Below are positions 9,216 to 19,516 of a stretch of 64,000 bases of DNA, in pieces (the first letter of the stretch is position 1; every line of letters begins with the position of its first letter). Under the pieces are notes generated by a model. That model was not told where the DNA came from and made no database searches. It worked only from the letters and a program-made list of their open reading frames with translations. Made by a program: the position numbers and the translations under genes. The DNA comes from Paraburkholderia fynbosensis (lineage in GTDB: Bacteria > Pseudomonadota > Gammaproteobacteria > Burkholderiales > Burkholderiaceae), in assembly GCF_902859935.1 (NCBI RefSeq), contig NZ_CADIKI010000008.1, positions 62,001 through 126,000 on the forward strand, in the 5' to 3' direction.

Positions 9216-9696
9216 CTGCGCCCTCCGTGGCAAACGAGAAACGCATCACGATGGCGTCCTCCCGGCTGCGATGCCGCGCCGGATAATAGTTTTTACGCCG
9301 GCCGATCGATGCGAAGCCGAAGCGTTCGTACAGCCGGATCGCCCGATGATTCGACGGCCGCACTTCGAGCAGCAGGCCATCGAGTTTTTCCGCATGCGTG
9401 ATGCGCACCGCCTCGCGCAGCAGCGCGAGGCCGGCGCCGGCACCTTGCGCGCTGGGCGTGACGCACAGGTTGAGCAGATGCATTTCATCGACGACCGGCA
9501 TCAGCACGCAGTAGCCGATCAGCGTGCCGGTCACGTGCCGCAGGCAGACGCCGAAATAGCCGTTGCGCAGAGAGTCGCCGAAATTGCCCCGGCTCCACGG
9601 AAACTCATACGCGATCTTTTCGATAGCGGCGACCTCGTCCAGATCGCCTTCGGTCATCGGCGACATGTAGCGGTCCGCGAGCAACACGCCGCTCAT
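9202..9696 (-). CDS. rimI: ribosomal protein bS18 alanine N-acetyltransferase
   Basis: GNAT enzyme that acetylates the N-terminal alanine of ribosomal protein bS18. 164 residues. Seen: FPWSRGNFGDSL near residue 33, typical of RimI, an acetyl-CoA-binding A motif around VTPSAQGAGAGLALL, and the C-terminal RLYERFGFASIGRRKNYY, whose Tyr region is conserved. The start ATG at 9696 overlaps the tsaB stop (ATGA) and the gene's end overlaps the next start, so tsaB, rimI and the glycosylase gene form one tightly coupled unit. The tsaB-rimI pairing is common in proteobacteria. Confidence 0.94.
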   Translation of the reverse strand: MSGVLLADRYMSPMTEGDLDEVAAIEKIAYEFPWSRGNFGDSLRNGYFGVCLRHVTGTLIGYCVLMPVVDEMHLLNLCVTPSAQGAGAGLALLREAVRITHAEKLDGLLLEVRPSNHRAIRLYERFGFASIGRRKNYYPARHRSREDAIVMRFSFATEGADGAA

Positions 9697-10556
9697 TGCC
9701 GGCCCTCGCCATGAGATGCGCCGTGCGCGGGCGCGGGCTGGGCTGCGCCGTCGTGGACCTCCTGCGGGCTCTGTGCGAGTCCCGCGTCCCGTTCTGCCCT
9801 CGCGGCCTTTTCAGCCTTGTCGGCTTTCTCTGCCATACGCTCGGCCGTGGTCTGCGCCACCTTGTCGCGCACGTATTCCGGCGCGGCCTCGTCGGCGGCC
9901 ACGGTGCGGCCGGCGCGCAATGCGCGCAGCGCCGCGTGTGCGAGCGGCAGCGCATGCGGCAGCGCTTCGCCGTCGACCGTACGCGCGGCGGCCACTGCTG
10001 GCAGCCGCGCGCCGAACGCCGCGGCGGCGTTGCCGACAAGCGTGAACGGCGTGTCGGGCAGCACCAGCCGCTCTGGCGCGTCGAGCGAGGCCGCCTGAAC
10101 GGTGCGCCATTCCTGCTGCGCCTCGTCCCACGCGAAGTCGGCCCAGTAGATTTCGTCCATGCGGGCGTCGAGCGCGGCGAGCACGCGCGTCGCGGCCGGA
10201 TCGCGCAGACGCGCGCTCTCCGCGCAGGCCAGCAGCGTGCTGACCGGCACGACCGGCAGGTTCAGGCCGAACGCGAGGCCTTGAGCGACGCCGGTCGCGG
10301 TACGCAGGCCCGTGAACGATCCGGGACCGGAGCCGAACGCGATGGCGTCGCAAGCCGCGAGCGTCAGGCCGGCTTCGTCGAACAGCTCGCCGATGGCGGG
10401 CAGCAGCCGCGTGCTGGAGACCGCGCCGGTCAGTTCGTGGCGAACCCAGAGCCGGGGTGCGGCGCCAGTCTGAGCGGCGTCGACGGGAACGGACAGCAGC
10501 GCGACCGAACAGAATTCGGTCGAGGTATCGAGGGCAAGGAGCACAGTTTGAGTCAT
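9693..10556 (-). CDS. tsaB: tRNA threonylcarbamoyladenosine biosynthesis protein TsaB
   Basis: Partner of TsaD in making the t6A37 modification of ANN-decoding tRNAs. I start it at the ATG at 10556 (MTQTVLLALDTST), the usual TsaB N-terminus. Seen: LALDTSTEFCSVALL and GSGPGSFTGLRTATGVAQGLA, both hallmarks of the TsaB half of the ASKHA fold. At 287 residues it is longer than the usual ~230-250. The extra is a charged Ala/Lys/Glu tail (AEKADKAEKAARAERD) likely to be helical or disordered, followed by a His/Gly-rich end. First gene of the tsaB-rimI-UDG-DUF1853 operon and divergent from the acyl-CoA-binding protein gene. Confidence 0.93.
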   Translation of the reverse strand: MTQTVLLALDTSTEFCSVALLSVPVDAAQTGAAPRLWVRHELTGAVSSTRLLPAIGELFDEAGLTLAACDAIAFGSGPGSFTGLRTATGVAQGLAFGLNLPVVPVSTLLACAESARLRDPAATRVLAALDARMDEIYWADFAWDEAQQEWRTVQAASLDAPERLVLPDTPFTLVGNAAAAFGARLPAVAAARTVDGEALPHALPLAHAALRALRAGRTVAADEAAPEYVRDKVAQTTAERMAEKADKAEKAARAERDAGLAQSPQEVHDGAAQPAPAHGASHGEGRQ

Positions 10557-10714
10557 GGACCGTATTGTAATCGGCGCCGCGCGCGTCAATGGGGTTTGGC
10601 GTTGCGTCCTGGCGGCACGCTGTTTGGAATAAGCCCTCGCCCACGCGAGCGCATGCAGTTGTTATGATCGTCGGCCGATCCTCATTTGACCCCGCCCGGC
10701 GGGCAACACCACCC

Positions 10715-10984
10715 ATGACAGACATCGACGCCCAATTCGCCAAAGCCCACGAAGAAGTGCAGCAGTTGCCGGAGCGTCCGGGCAATCTCACGCTGCTGCG
10801 CCTCTACGCGCTCTACAAGCAGGCCACCCGCGGCGACGTTCAGGGCGACAAGCCTGGCTTTACCGACATCGTCGGCAAATACAAGTACGACGCGTGGGCG
10901 GCGCTCAAGGGCACCGCGCAGGACGTCGCGAAGCAGCAATACGTCGAGCTCGTCGAATCGTTGAAGAGCGGCGCCGCGACCTGA
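10715..10984 (+). CDS. acyl-CoA-binding protein
   Basis: Small cytosolic protein that binds medium- and long-chain acyl-CoA esters. 89 residues, exactly the ACBP size. Seen: the core LRLYALYKQATRGDV followed by KPG, then KYDAWAALKG, which is the ACBP fingerprint (Y-KQAT-GD... and W). I take the ATG at 10715 (MTDIDAQF); the 42 open codons before it are unlike the family. The start lies 158 bases from the divergent tsaB start. No metabolic operon partner is adjacent. ACBPs occur only in some bacteria but are usual in Burkholderiaceae. Confidence 0.93.
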   Translation: MTDIDAQFAKAHEEVQQLPERPGNLTLLRLYALYKQATRGDVQGDKPGFTDIVGKYKYDAWAALKGTAQDVAKQQYVELVESLKSGAAT

Positions 10985-11487
10985 GCGTGCCGAAGCCGAA
11001 GCGGCGGCCGGCGCTGCGGTCGCGGCTTTATCTCAAGCGCCCGGTAGCCCAGGGGCACCAACAGCCACGCTGCCCCACCCGTCGAAACGCCGGCCCGCGC
11101 CAGCCGGATTCGCAAACTTTTCGGCTCGGAAATGTCCTAACAGTGGCGCAGTGCAACAAAACCCTATACAATGCGGCCTGCGCTTCACTGCTTTGCCCGC
11201 TTCATGTAGCGGCCCTTGCGGCGCAGCGCCTCGTAGCGTTTAGCTCCAATCCAGTTTAGAACCTGTCCCCTCCTGCCTAGCCCTCTTCGGGCGATCATGT
11301 CCCAGGCTGGCGGCACGCCGTGTTGGCATGTCGCATCCGATACAGCTTCTAACGAAAAGCTCGCCTTCATTGTCGCGAGCTGCCCCCGTTTTTCGATTTG
11401 CTCGCTGCTTCTTTGCTCGCTGAATCCGACGACTTGGGTATGCCGATTGGCGCCGACGTTTTAATTCCCTGTGTACCAAGGATTCTC
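10985..11487. other. long leader/intergenic region upstream of the DEAD-box helicase gene
   Basis: About 500 bases with no supportable gene. A possible promoter lies at about 11144-11172 (weak -35 TGGCGC, 17-base spacer, TACAAT-like -10). If used, it would give a helicase mRNA with an untranslated leader of about 310 bases. Long leaders occur upstream of some DEAD-box and cold-shock genes and can be regulatory, but I cannot identify a named RNA motif here. Confidence 0.4.
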
Positions 11488-13113
11488 ATGACTTCGAGCA
11501 ACACCTCCAGCCCGTTGAACGCCATCGCCGATCAGGCACTCGGTCTCGCCGACGCTCCCGCCCAAGCCGCAGCCGTTGCTGCCGCTCCGGAAGCCGTCGC
11601 CGCTGAAGCCGCAGTCCCGAGCGGCCCGACGTTCGCGTCGCTTGGTCTCTCCGCGGATGTCGTCTCCGCGCTGACCGCCGCTGGTTACCAGAACCCGACG
11701 CCGGTTCAGCAACGCGCCATCCCGGCCGGCATCGCCGGTCGCGATCTGCTGGTCTCGAGCCCGACCGGTTCGGGCAAGACCGCCGCGTTCATGCTGCCCG
11801 CCATCGAGCGTTTCTCGCAACTGCAAAAGGCGCAAGCCAGCCAGCCGCGTGAACCGCGTCCGGCCGACGGCGCCCGTAACACGCGCCGTCCGCAACCGGT
11901 TGCCCGTCCGACCATGCTGGTCCTGACGCCGACCCGCGAACTCGCGATGCAGGTCACGACCGCCGCCGCCACGTACGGCAAGCACCTCAAGCGCCTGCGC
12001 ACCGTCAGCATTCTGGGCGGTGTCGCTTACGGCCAACAGCTGATGCTGCTGGCGAAGAACCCGGAAATCCTGGTTGCCACGCCGGGCCGTCTGATCGACC
12101 ACCTCGAACGCGGCCGTATCGACCTGTCGCAACTGCAGATTCTCGTGCTCGACGAAGCCGACCGCATGCTCGACATGGGCTTCATCGAAGACATCGAAAC
12201 GATCGTCGCCGCTACGCCGGCTACCCGTCAGACCATGCTGTTCTCGGCCACGCTCGACGGCAAGATCGGCTCGCTGACCGGCCGTCTGCTGAAGGATCCG
12301 GAGCGTATCGAGATCGTTCAGCGCCTGGAACAGCGCACCAATATCGCGCAAACCGTCCACTACGTCGACGACCGCGATCACAAGGATCGTCTGCTCGACC
12401 ATCTGCTGCGCGGCGAGGGCCTCGACCAGGCTATCGTGTTCACGGCAACCAAGATGGACGCCGACCAGCTCGCAGGGCGTCTTGCCGACGCCGGTTTCGA
12501 ATCGGCCGCTTTGCACGGCGATCTGCCGCAAGGCGCGCGTAACCGCACCATCAAGGCACTGCGCGAGCGTCGCGTGCGTGTGCTGGTGGCAACGGACGTC
12601 GCCGCTCGCGGTATCGACATTCCGGGCATCACGCACGTGTTCAACTACGACCTGCCGAAGTTCGCTGAAGACTACGTGCACCGCATCGGCCGTACTGGCC
12701 GTGCCGGTCGCTCGGGTATCGCGGTGAGCCTCGTGCATCATGCGGAACAAGGCGCATTGAAGCGCATCGAGCGCTTCGTGCGCACCCCGCTGCCGGTCAA
12801 CATCGTCGAGGGCTTCGAGCCGCGCAAGTCGGCGCCGACGGGCAACGGCCGTCCTGGCTTTGGCGGCCGCGGCCGTCCGGGCGGCGGTAACGGCGGTGGC
12901 CGTCGTTTCGGTAGCGGTTCGGGCAAGCCGGCCGGCAACGGCGGCGGTTCGCGCAGCGGTAGCGGCGGCGGCTGGGCCGGCAAGTCGGCTGGCGGCGGCT
13001 CGCGTGAAGGCGGCTTCGGTGGCGGCTCGCGTGAAGGCTACGGCGGTTCGCGCGACGGCGGCTACGGCGCACGCCGCAGCGACGGCCCGCGCACGGCGCG
13101 TCGCGGCAGCTAA
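11488..13113 (+). CDS. rhlE: DEAD-box RNA helicase, RhlE-like
   Basis: ATP-dependent RNA helicase acting in ribosome assembly or mRNA turnover. 541 residues from the ATG at 11488. All core motifs are visible in order: PTPVQQ (Q motif), SPTGSGKT (Walker A), PTREL, TPGR, DEAD, SAT, ARGID, and HRIGRTGRAG. The two RecA domains occupy about residues 50-430. The last ~100 residues are a Gly/Arg/Ser-rich low-complexity tail with many RGG-like steps, expected to bind RNA. An Ala-rich stretch precedes the core. The motif set fits the RhlE subgroup; the exact subgroup is inferred. A strong terminator follows about 70 bases downstream. Confidence 0.94.
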   Translation: MTSSNTSSPLNAIADQALGLADAPAQAAAVAAAPEAVAAEAAVPSGPTFASLGLSADVVSALTAAGYQNPTPVQQRAIPAGIAGRDLLVSSPTGSGKTAAFMLPAIERFSQLQKAQASQPREPRPADGARNTRRPQPVARPTMLVLTPTRELAMQVTTAAATYGKHLKRLRTVSILGGVAYGQQLMLLAKNPEILVATPGRLIDHLERGRIDLSQLQILVLDEADRMLDMGFIEDIETIVAATPATRQTMLFSATLDGKIGSLTGRLLKDPERIEIVQRLEQRTNIAQTVHYVDDRDHKDRLLDHLLRGEGLDQAIVFTATKMDADQLAGRLADAGFESAALHGDLPQGARNRTIKALRERRVRVLVATDVAARGIDIPGITHVFNYDLPKFAEDYVHRIGRTGRAGRSGIAVSLVHHAEQGALKRIERFVRTPLPVNIVEGFEPRKSAPTGNGRPGFGGRGRPGGGNGGGRRFGSGSGKPAGNGGGSRSGSGGGWAGKSAGGGSREGGFGGGSREGYGGSRDGGYGARRSDGPRTARRGS

Positions 13114-13185
13114 GCTATCCGGCGGCAATCCCCGGATCAGCGTGTAAAAGACTCCGGACGGCTTCGCGCCGTCCGCTCAGTCGGA

Positions 13186-13215
13186 AAAACCGGTGCTAAG
13201 GCACCGGTTTTTTTT
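13186..13215 (+). terminator. Rho-independent terminator after the helicase gene
   Basis: Perfect 8-base stem ACCGGTGC / GCACCGGT with a TAAG loop, followed directly by a run of eight T. It lies 73 bases past the helicase stop and should end that transcript before aceA. Confidence 0.9.
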
Positions 13216-13526
13216 CGTCCGAAGCTCGAGCACCCCGACATTTCACGATGTGGTAAATTTTTTTGCGTCGTAAAAAATCATGCTGCAAGGCACAAGAGAC
13301 GCCGTTGCAACAGGGAAAAAGTCATTTCTCCATGTGAAAATATGTGTGTAACGCATTGAATAAAAACAATAATAAATATTAGAAAAACACTGTCCGCCGC
13401 CTATTGCGGGACTCTCGGTTTGCCTAGACTCTTATATAAGACTTCACGAAGCGAAACGCCTGATGGCCAGCCGCTTCGACGAAGACAGAGTCACCCATCC
13501 ATTACAGGCAACCCCAGGAGAACACG
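13216..13526. other. AT-rich aceA upstream region
   Basis: About 310 bases without a gene, clearly richer in A+T than its surroundings, especially at 13250-13390 with runs of A and T. Such composition suits an inducible promoter region with several regulatory sites. The one clear element is the palindrome at 13430-13441. An aceA ribosome-binding site (CAGGAG) lies at about 13516-13521. Confidence 0.5.
13430..13441 (+). promoter_or_regulatory. palindromic operator candidate upstream of aceA
   Basis: TCTTATATAAGA is a perfect 12-base palindrome 86 bases before the aceA start, with near-symmetric flanks (GAC...ACT). Its shape fits a dimeric repressor such as a GntR-type regulator of central carbon metabolism; the regulator is not identified. 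TATATAAG inside it could also be part of a -10 region, so a bound protein would block RNA polymerase. Confidence 0.5.
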
Positions 13527-14837
<1,311 letters not shown>

Positions 14838-15125
14838 CAGGCCACGTGACAGGCCGCGTCGCCGCCGACCTGGTCGGCCTCGCGGCCTGATCGCGAAAAG
14901 CGCCAGCGCAAAAGACGATCAAGCGGTTCCGATAGAGAGCCGCCGTCACAGGGAGGACTCGCACCGCCGGAGGTATCGACACTCAGCCCCGGCGGCCGGA
15001 ATTGCGGAGAAAACTCGCAGCAGCGGAGAAAGCGCCGGCACAACACAGCGCGCCGGCGAGCAGTGGCGCGCCGGCTTCACCGCCGGCGCGTTTCTTGACG
15101 CCACCACGCGCCGCCCAACTGCCCT
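14838..15125. other. aceA-uspA convergent spacer
   Basis: About 290 bases between the convergent aceA and universal stress protein genes, with no gene. It holds an exact repeat of GACAGGCC just after the aceA stop and one terminator-like hairpin at about 15067-15095. Confidence 0.5.
15067..15095 (+). terminator. possible terminator downstream of aceA
   Basis: Nine-base perfect stem CGCGCCGGC / GCCGGCGCG with a six-base loop, followed on the plus strand by TTTCTT. The T-tract is short and interrupted, so activity is uncertain. Confidence 0.45.
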
Positions 15126-15560
15126 TCAGCGGTACACGATCACCGGAATCTTCGTATGCGTGAGCACCCGCTGTGTTTCGCTGCCGATCAGCAGACTGCC
15201 CAGGCCACGCCGCCCGTGCGACGCCATGAAAATCACGTCGCAAGCACCCTGCTGCGCCGCTTCGATGATGCCGAGGTAAGGCGCCGGGTGAACGCTGGTC
15301 CTGCTCTCGACGGCCACGCCCACGCGCCGCGCGGCCATCTCCACTTCCCGCAGATGCACGCGCGCTTCGCGCTCGCTGCGCTGCAGGAATTCGGCGGGCG
15401 GCTCGACCACGACGTCGGAAAACGGCGAGTACGGATATTGCGGCAGGCACGCGTAAGCGGTGATGCGCGCGCCGACGGCCTGCGCCAGATCGATGGCGCC
15501 GTCTATCGCTTTGTGTGACAGCTCTGAACCATCGGTCGGAACCAGGATGTGCCTGAACAT
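15126..15560 (-). CDS. universal stress protein, UspA family
   Basis: Small cytosolic nucleotide-binding stress protein. Start at the ATG at 15560 (MFRHILVPTDGS) gives 144 residues, the standard single-domain size. Seen: the N-terminal ILVPTDGSELSHKA, a middle CDVIFMASHGRRGLGSLLIGS that matches the ATP-binding G-2x-G-9x-G(S/T) signature, and a final PVIVYR. The open frame upstream of 15560 is not conserved. It stands alone, convergent with aceA. No partner gene indicates which stress it answers. Confidence 0.93.
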   Translation of the reverse strand: MFRHILVPTDGSELSHKAIDGAIDLAQAVGARITAYACLPQYPYSPFSDVVVEPPAEFLQRSEREARVHLREVEMAARRVGVAVESRTSVHPAPYLGIIEAAQQGACDVIFMASHGRRGLGSLLIGSETQRVLTHTKIPVIVYR

Positions 15561-15720
15561 GATGCCCTCCGTCGCCGGCTGCGCACAGCGCGGCGTGAGC
15601 GTCCAACGAGGCTCGGCTTGCAAGCCGCTTCAATCGATTGTAGGTCGCGCGCAAATGAGGGCATGGATTCACCAAGGGTCTGTCCGCATGCCGCGACCGT
15701 GTTGCTCGTGACGCCGCGCA

Positions 15721-16623
15721 TCAGCCCCAGTAGCCGGGATGGCCATACGTATGCTTGAGAAAGTCCAGAAACAGCCGCACCCGCAGCGGCAGATGGCGAC
15801 GCTGCGCAAACACCGCGTGGATACCGATCGGCGGCGCGGCGAATTCGTCGAGCAGGCTCACGAGCCGCCCCGCCGCGATGTCGGTGCCGACTTCCCACCA
15901 CGAGCGCCAGGCGAGCCCGTGGCCGGCGAGACACCACTCGTGCAGCACCGCGCCGTCCGAGCATTCCATCGTGCCGGACACCTTGATCGACACCACCTTG
16001 TCGCCCTGCTGGAACATCCAGCCGCGCTGCTGGTTGGCGCTCGCACCGAGCGCGAGACAGTTGTGCCGCGCGAGATCGGTCAACGTGTGCGGCGCGCCGC
16101 GCCGGCTCAGATAGCCCGGCGACGCCACGCACACGCGCCGGTTTTCGCCGAGCTTCAGGGACACCAGCGACGAATCCGGCAATTCGCCGAGCCGCACGGC
16201 GCAATCGAAACCCTCATTGACCAGATCGACGAGCCGGTCGGACAGATCGAGCGTGATCGAGACGTCCGGATGAGCGACGGTGAACGCCGGCACCAGCGGC
16301 GCGACGTGCCGCCGCCCGAAACCGGCCGGCGCCGACAGCCGCAGATGGCCGCTCGCTTTCACGCCCCCCTCCGACACGCTCGCTTCGGCGTTCTGCATGT
16401 CGTGAATGATGCGCTGGCAATCTTCGAGGAACGCGGAGCCTTCGAAAGTCAGCGTGATCTTGCGGGTGGTGCGCACCAGCAGCTTGACGCCGAGGCGCTC
16501 TTCGAGCGCATCGACGCGGCGGCCGATGATCGCGGGCGCGACGCCTTCGGCCAAGGCGGCGGCCGACAGGCTGCCCTTGGCCGCGACGGTAACAAAAGTC
16601 TCGATCTGCTTAAAGCGGTCCAT
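15721..16623 (-). CDS. LysR family transcriptional regulator
   Basis: DNA-binding activator or repressor. I start it at the ATG at 16623 (MDRFKQIETFVTVAA), which places the winged helix-turn-helix at residues 3-60 (GSLSAAALAEGVAPAIIGRRVDALEERLG); 300 residues is the usual size. The long N-terminal extension of the open frame is not LysR-like. The C-terminal substrate-binding domain follows (HLRLSAPAGFGRRHVAPLVP). It is divergent from the haloacid dehalogenase gene, with 172 bases between, so it may regulate that gene; the usual LysR divergent layout supports this but it is inference. Confidence 0.92.
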   Translation of the reverse strand: MDRFKQIETFVTVAAKGSLSAAALAEGVAPAIIGRRVDALEERLGVKLLVRTTRKITLTFEGSAFLEDCQRIIHDMQNAEASVSEGGVKASGHLRLSAPAGFGRRHVAPLVPAFTVAHPDVSITLDLSDRLVDLVNEGFDCAVRLGELPDSSLVSLKLGENRRVCVASPGYLSRRGAPHTLTDLARHNCLALGASANQQRGWMFQQGDKVVSIKVSGTMECSDGAVLHEWCLAGHGLAWRSWWEVGTDIAAGRLVSLLDEFAAPPIGIHAVFAQRRHLPLRVRLFLDFLKHTYGHPGYWG

Positions 16624-16795
16624 AGCCGATGCGCGCCGCGAAGCCCGAAAAAGGTTTTTCGGAATACGGGCGAAAGTGAGGGGGCGCGTCAGATTAGGTG
16701 GATGAAAGTAAAAGATCAAGTGATGTTTAGCCTCTTTTTTTGCGTCGAGTGTCACTAATACAATCCGTCCTGACCTCTGACAGGAGTGCACGGCA

Positions 16796-17641
16796 ATGTC
16801 GGCCACAACGGCACCTTCCCCCAAAGCAGTGATTTTCGACGCGTATGGCACGCTTTTCGACGTGCATTCGGTGATCGCTGCCGCCGAGCAGATGTTCCCC
16901 GGTCATGGCGACGCGCTCTCGCAGCTGTGGCGTCAGAAGCAGATCGAGTACACGCAATTGCGCACACTGGCCGCCCCCGCCGGCAAACCCGGCGCACACT
17001 ACCGGCCGTTCTGGGACATCACGCTCGACGCGCTGCGCTTCGCCGCGAAAAAGCTTCAACTGACGCTGGGCCGCGCGGCCGAGAAGCGGTTGATGGACGA
17101 ATACGCGTGCCTTTCCGCGTTTCCCGATGCGGTGCCGGCGCTGCGCGCGTTGCGCGACGCGGCGGCTCGCCAGGCGACTGCGTCAACGCCTTCGACGCCC
17201 GCCGCCGAAGAGCCCATGGCACGCCTCGGTCTCGCAATTCTCTCGAACGGCAATCCGCAGATGCTCGACATCGCGCTCAAAAGCGCCGGCATGAACGGGC
17301 TGTTCGACCACGTGCTTTCCGTCGACACCGTGCGCACCTACAAGCCCTCGCCCGCCGCGTATGCGCTCGGCACGCGAGCCTTCGACGCGCTGCCGCGTGA
17401 CATCGTCTTCGTGTCGTCGAACGGCTGGGACGTGGCGGGCGCCACGTGGTTCGGCTTCACCACGTTCTGGCTCAACCGGCAAAACGCCCCCGCCGAAGAA
17501 CTGGGTGTCGCGCCGCATGGCACGGGCGGCGGCATGAACGATCTGCTTGCTTTTCTGCAGGCCCTCGCACCACCTCGCGGCTCTATCAGTTCCCCGAACC
17601 ATCCCGGCAACCACCGCAAACGCCACAGCCCTGGCACATGA
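16796..17641 (+). CDS. haloacid dehalogenase, type II (HAD superfamily)
   Basis: Predicted L-2-haloacid dehalogenase, which hydrolyses the carbon-halogen bond of short 2-haloalkanoates. 281 residues. Seen: motif I FDAYGTLFD with nucleophile Asp, motif II LSNGNPQM, the lysine motif KPSPAAY, and motif III VSSNGWDVAGA, which together match the type II dehalogenase subgroup rather than general phosphatases. The region around residues 120-145 holds an Ala/Thr/Pro-rich insert, and the C-terminus is a polar tail. It ends 75 bases before aceB. The reaction products are hydroxyacids, which could feed glyoxylate metabolism; whether it truly acts on halogenated compounds is not shown. Confidence 0.88.
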   Translation: MSATTAPSPKAVIFDAYGTLFDVHSVIAAAEQMFPGHGDALSQLWRQKQIEYTQLRTLAAPAGKPGAHYRPFWDITLDALRFAAKKLQLTLGRAAEKRLMDEYACLSAFPDAVPALRALRDAAARQATASTPSTPAAEEPMARLGLAILSNGNPQMLDIALKSAGMNGLFDHVLSVDTVRTYKPSPAAYALGTRAFDALPRDIVFVSSNGWDVAGATWFGFTTFWLNRQNAPAEELGVAPHGTGGGMNDLLAFLQALAPPRGSISSPNHPGNHRKRHSPGT

Positions 17642-17716
17642 CGGCGGCTCCCCGGACTATCTCAACGCTTTTTCAACATCCACGATTTGCACAATCTGAC
17701 CGACCAAGGAGAACAC

Positions 17717-19318
17717 ATGGCGAATTCGCTCTCATCACTGTCGCTGCCGCAGGGCATGGAAATCTCGGCTGAAATCAAGCCGGGCTTTGACGCGATCCTC
17801 TCGCGCGAAGCGCTTGAACTCGTCGCCGCGCTGCATCGCACGTTCGAGCCGCGCCGCCAGCAATTGCTGCAGGCGCGCGAGGAACGCACGAAACGGCTCG
17901 ACGCCGGCGAGCGTCCCGACTTCCTCGCCGAGACGAAATCCGTGCGCGAAGGTGACTGGACAATCGCGCCGCTGCCGCAGGATCTGCAATGCCGCCGCGT
18001 GGAGATCACCGGTCCGGTCGAGCGCAAGATGATCATCAACGCGCTGAACTCGGGCGCGGATTCGTACATGACCGACTTCGAGGATTCGAATGCGCCGAGC
18101 TGGGACAACCAGATCACCGGGCACATCAATCTGAAGGACGCGGTGCGCCGCACGATTTCGCTTGAGCAGAACGGCAAATCGTATCGGCTGAACGACCAGG
18201 TCGCCACGCTGATCGTGCGTCCGCGCGGCTGGCATCTCGACGAAAAACACGTGAAGGTGGACGGCAAGCGCGTGTCGGGCGGCATCTTCGATTTCGCGCT
18301 CTTCATGGTGCACAACGCGAAGGAACTGGTCGCGCGCGGCTCGGGCCCGTACTTCTATCTGCCGAAGATGGAGAGCCATCTGGAAGCGCGTCTGTGGAAC
18401 GACATCTTCGTCGCCGCGCAGGAAGCGCTCGGCGTGCCGCGCGGCACGATTCGCGCGACGGTGCTGATCGAGACGATCGTCGCCGCGTTCGAAATGGACG
18501 AGATCCTGCACGAGCTGCGCGAGCATAGCTCGGGGCTGAACGCCGGCCGCTGGGACTACATCTTCTCGGCGATCAAGAAGTTCAAGGCCGATCGCGATTT
18601 CTGCCTCGCCGACCGCTCGCAGATCACGATGACTTCGCCGTTCATGCGCGCGTATGCGCTGTTGCTGCTGAAGACCTGCCATCGCCGCAACGCGCCGGCG
18701 ATCGGCGGCATGAGCGCGCTGATCCCGATCAAGAACGACCCGGCGGCCAACGACAAGGCAATGGCCGGCGTTCGCTCCGACAAGGCGCGCGATGCCGGTG
18801 ACGGCTACGACGGCGGCTGGGTCGCGCATCCGGGCCTCGTGCCGATCGCGATGGAAGAGTTCGTCAAGGTGCTCGGCGACAAGCCGAACCAGATCGGCAA
18901 ACAACGCATCGATGTGCTCGTCACGGCCACGGACCTGACGGACTTCCGTCCTGAAGCGCCGATCACCGAAGGCGGTTTGCGCAACAACATCAACGTCGGC
19001 ATTCACTACCTGGGCTCGTGGCTCGCGGGCAATGGCTGCGTGCCGATTCACAACCTGATGGAAGACGCCGCCACCGCGGAAATCTCGCGCTCGCAGGTAT
19101 GGCAATGGATCCGCTCGCCGAAGGGCAAGCTCGACGACGGCCGCAAGGTGACGGTCGAACTCGTGCGCGAGTTGGCGGTGCAGGAACTCGGCAAGGTCAA
19201 GCAGGCGGTGGGCGGCGATACGAAGCCGTACGAACGCGCTGCGCAGATCTTCGAAGAGATGTCGACGTCGGAGCAGTTCACCGACTTTCTGACGCTGCCG
19301 TTGTACGAGGAGCTTTGA
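17717..19318 (+). CDS. aceB: malate synthase A
   Basis: Condenses glyoxylate with acetyl-CoA to malate, the second shunt step. Start at the ATG at 17717 after an AAGGAG site; 533 residues, matching the ~530-residue isoform A. Seen: MTDFEDSNAPSWDNQ near residue 115, GPYFYLPKMESHLEARLW near residue 210, the catalytic-base region RGTIRATVLIET, and the C-terminal acid-containing MEDAATAEISRSQVWQW. Isoform G would be about 720 residues, so this is A. It follows the haloacid dehalogenase gene closely and may be cotranscribed with it. Confidence 0.97.
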   Translation: MANSLSSLSLPQGMEISAEIKPGFDAILSREALELVAALHRTFEPRRQQLLQAREERTKRLDAGERPDFLAETKSVREGDWTIAPLPQDLQCRRVEITGPVERKMIINALNSGADSYMTDFEDSNAPSWDNQITGHINLKDAVRRTISLEQNGKSYRLNDQVATLIVRPRGWHLDEKHVKVDGKRVSGGIFDFALFMVHNAKELVARGSGPYFYLPKMESHLEARLWNDIFVAAQEALGVPRGTIRATVLIETIVAAFEMDEILHELREHSSGLNAGRWDYIFSAIKKFKADRDFCLADRSQITMTSPFMRAYALLLLKTCHRRNAPAIGGMSALIPIKNDPAANDKAMAGVRSDKARDAGDGYDGGWVAHPGLVPIAMEEFVKVLGDKPNQIGKQRIDVLVTATDLTDFRPEAPITEGGLRNNINVGIHYLGSWLAGNGCVPIHNLMEDAATAEISRSQVWQWIRSPKGKLDDGRKVTVELVRELAVQELGKVKQAVGGDTKPYERAAQIFEEMSTSEQFTDFLTLPLYEEL

Positions 19319-19516
19319 GGTTGCTCACGCGCGTCATGCTGTCCGGGCGTGAGGCGCTCTGCGGCGGATAAGCACCGCATGATGCTGTAGCTGCTGTAGC
19401 GAGCTTGTCTTCACGTCCCATGTTCGGCGTGAAGGCGGCTCGATCCGCAGACTGACCGAGCGCATGGCCCGTCAGGCGCGAGCCTGCCGGGCCCTTTTAT
19501 GCGCGGGCTCAGCCAG

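Noticed and set aside
10894..11259. Frame running from the acyl-CoA-binding gene into its downstream spacer
   Set aside because: Basic, Pro/Arg-rich and without a start of its own; looks like read-through of non-coding DNA.
17735..19105. Long minus-strand open frame opposite aceB
   Set aside because: Same shadow effect; the plus-strand frame is a full malate synthase.
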